In this document: positions 41,453 through 45,712 of the stretch, in pieces
How positions within the stretch are numbered: the stretch's first letter is position 1
How the letters are laid out: each line of letters starts with the position of its first letter
Source: DATJFH01 sp035495815
GTDB taxonomy: Bacteria; Acidobacteriota; Terriglobia; Bryobacterales; Bryobacteraceae
Length of the DNA: 45,712 bases
Reading direction: 5' to 3'
Assembly: GCA_035495815.1 (NCBI GenBank)
Contig: DATJFH010000154.1
Location: forward strand, 1-45,712
Notes under the pieces: model-generated
What the model was told of the DNA's origin: nothing
Databases searched by the model: none
The model's input: the letters and a program-made list of their open reading frames with translations, nothing else
Translations under genes and position numbers: made by a program

Positions 41453-42166
41453 TTGGCTCATCTGACGCTCATCCGACATGGCCAGGCGACGGCCTTCGAG
41501 CCGGTCACCGACCGGCTGTCGCCTCTCGGAGAACTGCAGGCGAAAAAGCTGGCGGAGTTTTGGCTTCGCGGCGGGGAGACCTTCGACGAGGTCTACACCG
41601 GAACGCTCGCGCGCCAGAAACGGACAGAGCAGATTGTCGCGGTGGAGCACTGCGCGGCCGCGGTTCCCTGGCCGGAAGCGCGCGTCCTGCCGGAGCTCGA
41701 CGAATATCCGGCGGAGGCCGTGATTCGCCATCTGGCCCCGGTTCTCGCGGCTCGCGACGAGCGCTTCCGGCAACTGGTGGAAGCAGACCGGAAGCAGGGA
41801 CCCGACCGCAACCGCCGTTTCCAGAGAATGTTCGAAGCGCTGATGACCGGCTGGGTCGGAGGCGAACTGGCGGCGCAGGACGTCGAGCCCTGGAGTGAGT
41901 TCCGCGAGCGGGTACGGCGGGGCTTGAAGCGCATCACCGAAGCCGGCGGCGGAGGACGCCGCGTGGCCGCATTCACCTCCGGCGGGTTCATCGGAGTGGC
42001 CGTCCAGCTCGCGCTGTCCGCGCCCGACCGCAGCGGTTTGGAAGTAAACTGGCGGGTGCGCAACTGCTCGCTCACGGGGTTTCTGTTCAGCGGCGGACGG
42101 CTGTCGCTCGACACATTCAACGCGATTCCGCACCTGGACGATCCGGCCCTGCGGACCTTTCGCTGA
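41453..42166 (+). CDS. Histidine phosphatase superfamily protein with replaced second histidine
   Basis: A 237-residue phosphoglycerate-mutase-like protein. The first catalytic block is LTLIRHGQATAF (Arg8, His9, Gly10), and YTGTLARQKRTEQI supplies the second arginine. The block that normally reads SHGG before the closing helix here reads AFTSGGFIGV, so the second catalytic His position is Ser176. Similar SGG forms exist in part of the superfamily, so function may be altered rather than lost. A TTG at 41453 giving MAHLTLIRHG was preferred; an ATG at 41414 would add 13 residues. It precedes the MaoC hydratase by 13 bp and probably shares its transcript. Confidence 0.82.
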   Translation: MAHLTLIRHGQATAFEPVTDRLSPLGELQAKKLAEFWLRGGETFDEVYTGTLARQKRTEQIVAVEHCAAAVPWPEARVLPELDEYPAEAVIRHLAPVLAARDERFRQLVEADRKQGPDRNRRFQRMFEALMTGWVGGELAAQDVEPWSEFRERVRRGLKRITEAGGGGRRVAAFTSGGFIGVAVQLALSAPDRSGLEVNWRVRNCSLTGFLFSGGRLSLDTFNAIPHLDDPALRTFR

Positions 42167-42179
42167 CAAGGAGAACCCA

Positions 42180-42650
42180 TTGCCGAAACGCGAAGTAGCG
42201 GACATCGAGGAGCTGAAATCGTTGACAGGCCAGGAAGTCTCGGTAGGAGACTGGCTCGAGATCACACAGGAGCGGATTGACCTTTTCGCCGACGCCACCA
42301 GCGACCACCAGTGGATCCACGTCGACCCCGAGCGCTGCCGGCGCGAATCGCCGTTCGGGACAACCATCGCGCACGGCTACCTCACGCTGTCGTTGATCCC
42401 GTATCTGAGCCAGCAGAGCTTCGCCATCCGGCAGCCGTTCAAGATGGGGATCAACTACGGCTCGAACCGCGTCCGGTTCACCAGCCCCGTTCCCAGCGGC
42501 TCGCGAATTCGCAACCGGATGACGCTGCTCGAGGTGAGCGCCGTCGCCGGCGGATGGCAGGCGCGATGGCAGGTCACGGTGGAGATCGAGGGCAGTCAGA
42601 AGCCGGCCTGCGTGGCCGAAGTCATCTCGCGGATGTACGAGGCGGCATGA
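42180..42650 (+). CDS. MaoC-type (R)-specific enoyl-CoA hydratase
   Basis: A 156-residue hot-dog-fold hydratase acting on 2-enoyl-CoA to give (R)-3-hydroxyacyl-CoA. The hydratase-2 motif is complete: Asp42 and His47 in SDHQWIHVDPE, followed by PFGTTIAHGYLTLSLIP. The start is a TTG at 42180, strongly supported by AAGGAG 6 nt upstream. It ends in an ATGA overlap with the SDR gene, which would use or make the 3-hydroxyacyl or a related alcohol. The link suggests fatty-acyl or polyketide-like beta-oxidation or synthesis, but the chain substrate is unknown. Confidence 0.92.
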   Translation: MPKREVADIEELKSLTGQEVSVGDWLEITQERIDLFADATSDHQWIHVDPERCRRESPFGTTIAHGYLTLSLIPYLSQQSFAIRQPFKMGINYGSNRVRFTSPVPSGSRIRNRMTLLEVSAVAGGWQARWQVTVEIEGSQKPACVAEVISRMYEAA

Positions 42651-43435
42651 AGCTCCAGGGCAAAGTCGTGGTCGTGACCGGCGGCGCCAATGGCATCGGC
42701 CGCGCGCTGTGCCGGCGCTTCGCGGCCGAGGGCGCCAGGGGTATCGTGGTGGCGGACCTCGAAGCCGGGGCGGCGGAAGCAGTGGCCGCGGAGACGGGCG
42801 GAATCGCCGTGCAGACCGATGTGCGCCGGGAAGAGGACATCGTCAGAGCCGCCGCGCGCGCGACTGAAGCTTACGGCCCCATCGACCTGTTCTGCTCCAA
42901 CGCCGGAATCGGAATTCCGGGAGGCGTGGAAGCGCTGGACGACGACTGGCAGCGCATTTGGGAGATCAACGTCCGGGCGCACGTCTACGCCGCGCGCGCC
43001 GTGCTGCCGGCGATGCTTGCCCGGGGCCGTGGGTATCTGCTGCAGACGGCGTCGGCCGCCGGACTGCTCACCCAGATCGGCTCGGCGCCCTACGCCGTCA
43101 CCAAGCACGCCGCGGTCGCGCTGGCGGAGTGGCTGGCCATGACGCATGGCGATGCCGGCATCAAAGTGTCCTGCCTCTGCCCGCAAGGGGTGCGGACCAG
43201 GATGCTGATGGGCGACGACATGTCCTCGACGGCGAATTTCCTGGTGGAGGGCTCGGTCTCGCCGGAGGAGGTAGCCGAGGCGGTGGTGAAGGGGATCGAA
43301 GAGGAGCGCTTCCTGATTCTGCCGCATCCGGAAGTGGCCGAGTACTTCCGGCGCAAGGCGGACGATTACGATCGCTGGCTGAGGGGTATGAGGCGCCTGC
43401 GGAATAAGGTAGATGCGGCAAAATCTGAAATATGA
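42647..43435 (+). CDS. Short-chain dehydrogenase/reductase
   Basis: A 262-residue NAD(P)-dependent oxidoreductase. The cofactor loop is TGGANGIG (11-18), a DLEAG acidic stretch after strand 2 favours NAD over NADP, and NAGIGIPGG follows strand 4. Catalytic residues fit Ser136 (QTASAAG), Tyr149 and Lys153 (YAVTK). The C-terminal PQGVRTRML is the expected PG-type loop variant. The start ATG overlaps the MaoC stop (ATGA). Together with the hydratase it could interconvert 3-hydroxyacyl and 3-oxoacyl compounds; this is inferred from pairing only. A longer reading frame upstream lies within the MaoC gene and was rejected. Confidence 0.93.
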   Translation: MKLQGKVVVVTGGANGIGRALCRRFAAEGARGIVVADLEAGAAEAVAAETGGIAVQTDVRREEDIVRAAARATEAYGPIDLFCSNAGIGIPGGVEALDDDWQRIWEINVRAHVYAARAVLPAMLARGRGYLLQTASAAGLLTQIGSAPYAVTKHAAVALAEWLAMTHGDAGIKVSCLCPQGVRTRMLMGDDMSSTANFLVEGSVSPEEVAEAVVKGIEEERFLILPHPEVAEYFRRKADDYDRWLRGMRRLRNKVDAAKSEI

Positions 43436-43569
43436 CGGACGCAGCAGTCCAAATTCCCGGGCAATCGAGCTTCCTCGCTGGCTCAACAGGGAATAGAATC
43501 GCGGCGGCTCTTCCGTTCTCCTCGCTTTCGTGAGGGTCTTCCGGCGGCTGGACCTTGGCCCTGCAGATT

Positions 43570-43575
43570 GATAAT
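43570..43575 (+). promoter_or_regulatory. -10-like GATAAT before the PD40 propeller gene
   Basis: GATAAT ends 8 nt before the ATG at 43584, in the 148-bp gap after the SDR gene. No ribosome binding site and no clear -35 were seen. It fits the same close spacing as other starts in the window. Confidence 0.35.
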
Positions 43576-43583
43576 CTCGGTTC

Positions 43584-45248
43584 ATGCGTAGTCTGGCAGC
43601 CGTAGCCGCGCTCTGCGCCTCGGGATGGGCGCACGCCGCGGAATCGGCGGCGCCGCGAATGGTGTGGAGCGGACCGGAAGTTACTCTGCTGGGCGGTCCT
43701 TCCCGGGACGGGAAATATCTTTCCTACGCAGACCCGGTCACCGGCAATCTCGCCGTTCGTGAAATCTCGACGGGCCACAGCCGCGCGTTGACCTCCAAGC
43801 CACCCGGCTCCAGGGAATTCGCCTATTTTTCGGCCATTTCCCCTGATTCAACCCGAGTCGCTTACGCCTGGTTCAACGCGGAGGGCTATTACGACCTGCG
43901 TGTTATCGGGATCGACGGCTCGGGCGACCGCACGCTGTATCGCAACGAAGAAGCCGGGTTCGTCCAGCCCTGCGCGTGGTCGCCCGATTCCGAGCGCATT
44001 CTGACGCTGTTCTTCCGGACGGACAACATCAGCCAGATCGCCCTCGTCCCGGCGGCCGGGGGTCCGCCGAAGGTGCTGCGGTCGTTGAACTGGGTCTATC
44101 CGAAGCGCATGGACCTTTCGCCGGATGGGCGCTTCGTCGTGTACGATTCTTTTGCCGGTGAATCCTCCGGCGACCGGACGATCTATCTTCTCTCCGTCGA
44201 CGGCGCCAGCGAGCGCAAACTGATCGATCGTCCCGGGAATCATCTGTTCCCCCTGTGGTCTGCGGATGGGCGCCGCATCATCTACGGCAGCGACCGCGCG
44301 GGAACCATGGACGCCTGGGAACTCGAGATCGAAGACGGCGCGCCGCGCGGCGAGCCGCGGCTCCTGCGCCGCGATGTGGGCCGCTTCCTCCCTATGGGCG
44401 TCACCTCTGCCGGTGACTTGTATTACGGCCTGCGCACTGGAAATACGGATGTGTTCGTCACCACGCTCGGGGCTCCGGCCGGGGAGGCTCAACGCGCCAC
44501 CCTGCGCTTCCCGGGAAGGAACACCATGCCCGCCTGGGCGCCGGACGGCAAGTCGCTCCTGTATCTTTCCCGCCGCGGCTCGGAAAATTTCGGACACGAC
44601 TCGCGAGTCATCGTGATCCGCGGTTTCGACCCCGATAGCGAACGGGAAGTGGCGCCCAAGCTCGCCCATATCGAGCGCGTGCGCTGGTCCCCGGATGGCA
44701 GGACCCTGCTGGCCAGCGGCAGCGACGGCAAGGGACGCGGCGGTATCTTCCTGGTCGACCCGCAAACAGCCGCGTTAACGCCGTTGATTTCGGAAGCCGG
44801 TGGGCCGTTTACCGGATTCGAAGCGGTCTTCTCCGGAAATGGCCGGATCGTGTATTACATCCATGGAGCCGAGTTGCGTTCAAGAGAGATCGCGTCAGGG
44901 CGCGCGGCCACCGTCTACCGCGGAGAACAGCTCCGCCACCTTACCGCGTCGCCGGACGGCAAGTGGCTCGCGCTGGGCTCCGGCGCCGGAATCACGCTGG
45001 TCCGGACGGAAACCGGTGAGCCGCATCAGGTCGCGTTCGAAGGTCTCACCGAGCTCGAATGGGGAGCCGATCTTGTGGCTGGAAAAGGAGCTGAGCTATG
45101 GCGAATCCCGGTCGCCGGCGGCGCTCCCAACAGACTCCATTCGCCCGGGAACCGGATCGGCGGGTTCAGCCTGCAGCCGGCCGGCGCGCGGATGGCCCTC
45201 ACTGCGGGCGGGCTGAAATCGGAAATATGGTCGCTGCCGCTTCGATGA
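43584..45248 (+). CDS. Exported PD40/TolB-like beta-propeller protein
   Basis: A 554-residue exported protein with a signal peptide MRSLAAVAALCASGWAHAAE. The mature part is built of WD40-like PD40 blades: YFSAISPDSTRVAYAWF, PCAWSPDSERILTLFF, RMDLSPDGRFVVYDSF, FPLWSADGRRIIYGSD, PAWAPDGKSLLYLSRR, RVRWSPDGRTLLASGS and HLTASPDGKWLALGSG. Seven or more blades fit a TolB-like propeller without the TolB N-terminal domain. It is probably periplasmic or secreted and binds proteins or ligands; no catalytic residues are evident. Its stop overlaps the start of a cytochrome c peroxidase-like gene (ATGA), so the two are likely co-translated. Confidence 0.85.
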   Translation: MRSLAAVAALCASGWAHAAESAAPRMVWSGPEVTLLGGPSRDGKYLSYADPVTGNLAVREISTGHSRALTSKPPGSREFAYFSAISPDSTRVAYAWFNAEGYYDLRVIGIDGSGDRTLYRNEEAGFVQPCAWSPDSERILTLFFRTDNISQIALVPAAGGPPKVLRSLNWVYPKRMDLSPDGRFVVYDSFAGESSGDRTIYLLSVDGASERKLIDRPGNHLFPLWSADGRRIIYGSDRAGTMDAWELEIEDGAPRGEPRLLRRDVGRFLPMGVTSAGDLYYGLRTGNTDVFVTTLGAPAGEAQRATLRFPGRNTMPAWAPDGKSLLYLSRRGSENFGHDSRVIVIRGFDPDSEREVAPKLAHIERVRWSPDGRTLLASGSDGKGRGGIFLVDPQTAALTPLISEAGGPFTGFEAVFSGNGRIVYYIHGAELRSREIASGRAATVYRGEQLRHLTASPDGKWLALGSGAGITLVRTETGEPHQVAFEGLTELEWGADLVAGKGAELWRIPVAGGAPNRLHSPGNRIGGFSLQPAGARMALTAGGLKSEIWSLPLR

Positions 45249-45712
45249 GGACCTGGTGTTTCCTTCTGCCCGGTCTGCTCGCCGCGGCGGAAAATCTGAC
45301 CATACCGGCCGGACTGGACGCGTATCTGCCGGTTCCCGCCGGCAACCCTCTCACGCGCGAGAAGGTGGAGCTCGGCCGGAAGCTGTTCTCCGACTCCCGG
45401 CTCTCGCGGGACCACTCGGTGTCCTGCGCCACCTGCCATGATCCGAAGCACGCCTTTACCGACACGCGAACGGTCGCCGTGGGGCTAGCCGGGCGCGCGG
45501 GGACCCGCCGCGTGCCGCGCCTGGTGAATCGCGGATACGGCAAGGTCTTTTCCTGGGACGGCCGCGCCGCTACTCTCGAAGAGCAGGTGCTGCAACCGAT
45601 CCAGAATCCTCACGAAATGGATATGAGGCTGGACGAAGCCCTGGCGCGGGTGGGACTGCCCGAGAGCACGGTTCGGCAGGCGCTCGCCAGCTACGTTCGG
45701 ACGATCCGGTCC
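45245..45712 (+). CDS. Di-heme cytochrome c peroxidase/MauG-like protein, 3'-truncated
   Basis: The frame runs from ATG 45245 to the window edge (156 codons). A short signal-like MRTWCFLLPGLLAAAENL is followed by AYLPVPAGNPLTREKVELGR and KLFSDSRLSRD, then the heme-binding CATCH in VSCATCHDPKHAFTD, then RVPRLVNRGYGKVFSWDGRA and the helix LEEQVLQPIQNPHEMDM. This is the N-terminal heme domain of the CcpA/MauG family, which reduces peroxide or oxidises substrates in the periplasm; the second heme motif would lie beyond the window. An in-frame ATG at 45227 is an alternative start. It is translationally coupled to the PD40 protein. Confidence 0.9.
   Translation, partial: MRTWCFLLPGLLAAAENLTIPAGLDAYLPVPAGNPLTREKVELGRKLFSDSRLSRDHSVSCATCHDPKHAFTDTRTVAVGLAGRAGTRRVPRLVNRGYGKVFSWDGRAATLEEQVLQPIQNPHEMDMRLDEALARVGLPESTVRQALASYVRTIRS

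Noticed and set aside
1..45712. Defence island, prophage, CRISPR array or tRNA genes
   Set aside because: No nuclease-helicase, toxin-antitoxin, integrase, regularly spaced repeats or convincing tRNA cloverleaf was noticed on reading both strands.

Overview
The window reads as a chromosomal segment of a GC-rich, soil-type Acidobacteriota, most like the Bryobacterales/Solibacter group. This is inferred from gene content: two very large Oar-like TonB-dependent receptors with an N-terminal carboxypeptidase-regulatory-like domain, a tandem acetyl-xylan-esterase-like hydrolase, a DUF3604/PHP lipoprotein, a polytopic spermidine-synthase-like fusion and many secreted beta-propeller proteins. No rRNA, tRNA, CRISPR array, insertion sequence or phage gene was seen. 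Genes are dense, and ATGA stop/start overlaps join nine neighbouring pairs.

Layout: 3-908 is a 5'-truncated queA. On the minus strand, 6978-1899 is a radical SAM protein, a class I aminotransferase and a FAD/Fe-S oxidase, followed by a BsuPI-domain secreted protein (1849-917). 10236-7051 is the first Oar-like receptor. 15309-10492 is an operon of a tandem alpha/beta hydrolase, a secreted HEAGH metalloprotease-like protein and a PrxQ peroxiredoxin. Divergent from it, 15490-18291 is a propeller-plus-PHP lipoprotein. 23903-18298 (minus) is a tightly packed operon: tyrS, two MacB-type permeases without an ATPase, a menC-type enolase-superfamily gene and folP. 23921-24940 is a fatty acid desaturase starting only 17 bp from tyrS.

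25046-27556 holds two neighbouring genes sharing a homologous double zinc ribbon plus helical tail; the second adds a HEAT-like repeat region. 30061-27584 (minus) is an operon of an ECF sigma factor, a zinc-finger anti-sigma factor and two exported secretin-N-like small proteins; the last is broken by an apparent one-base frameshift after its signal peptide. 30150-32186 is a polytopic spermidine-synthase fusion. 33104-33173 holds YihY/BrkB and PilZ genes, followed by a relatively AT-rich gap with a 50-codon small ORF and a perfect 7-bp inverted repeat. 37792-33920 holds the second Oar-like receptor and a small membrane protein; 38999-37869 is an AI-2E/PerM-type transporter. The right end (plus strand) has ruvX-mltG-unknown, a minus-strand lipoprotein, a histidine phosphatase with a replaced second His, a MaoC hydratase coupled to an SDR, and a PD40 propeller protein coupled to a truncated di-heme cytochrome c peroxidase.

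The most interesting observations are: (i) the sigma/anti-sigma/mini-secretin operon and its frameshift; (ii) the paired zinc-ribbon genes; (iii) a recurrent promoter pattern in which a -10-like hexamer lies 6-10 nt before the start codon of genes lacking a ribosome binding site, suggesting frequent leaderless mRNAs; and (iv) the ATPase-less permease pair inside a tyrS-menC-folP operon. All functions are inferred from reading the sequence; no database search was run.
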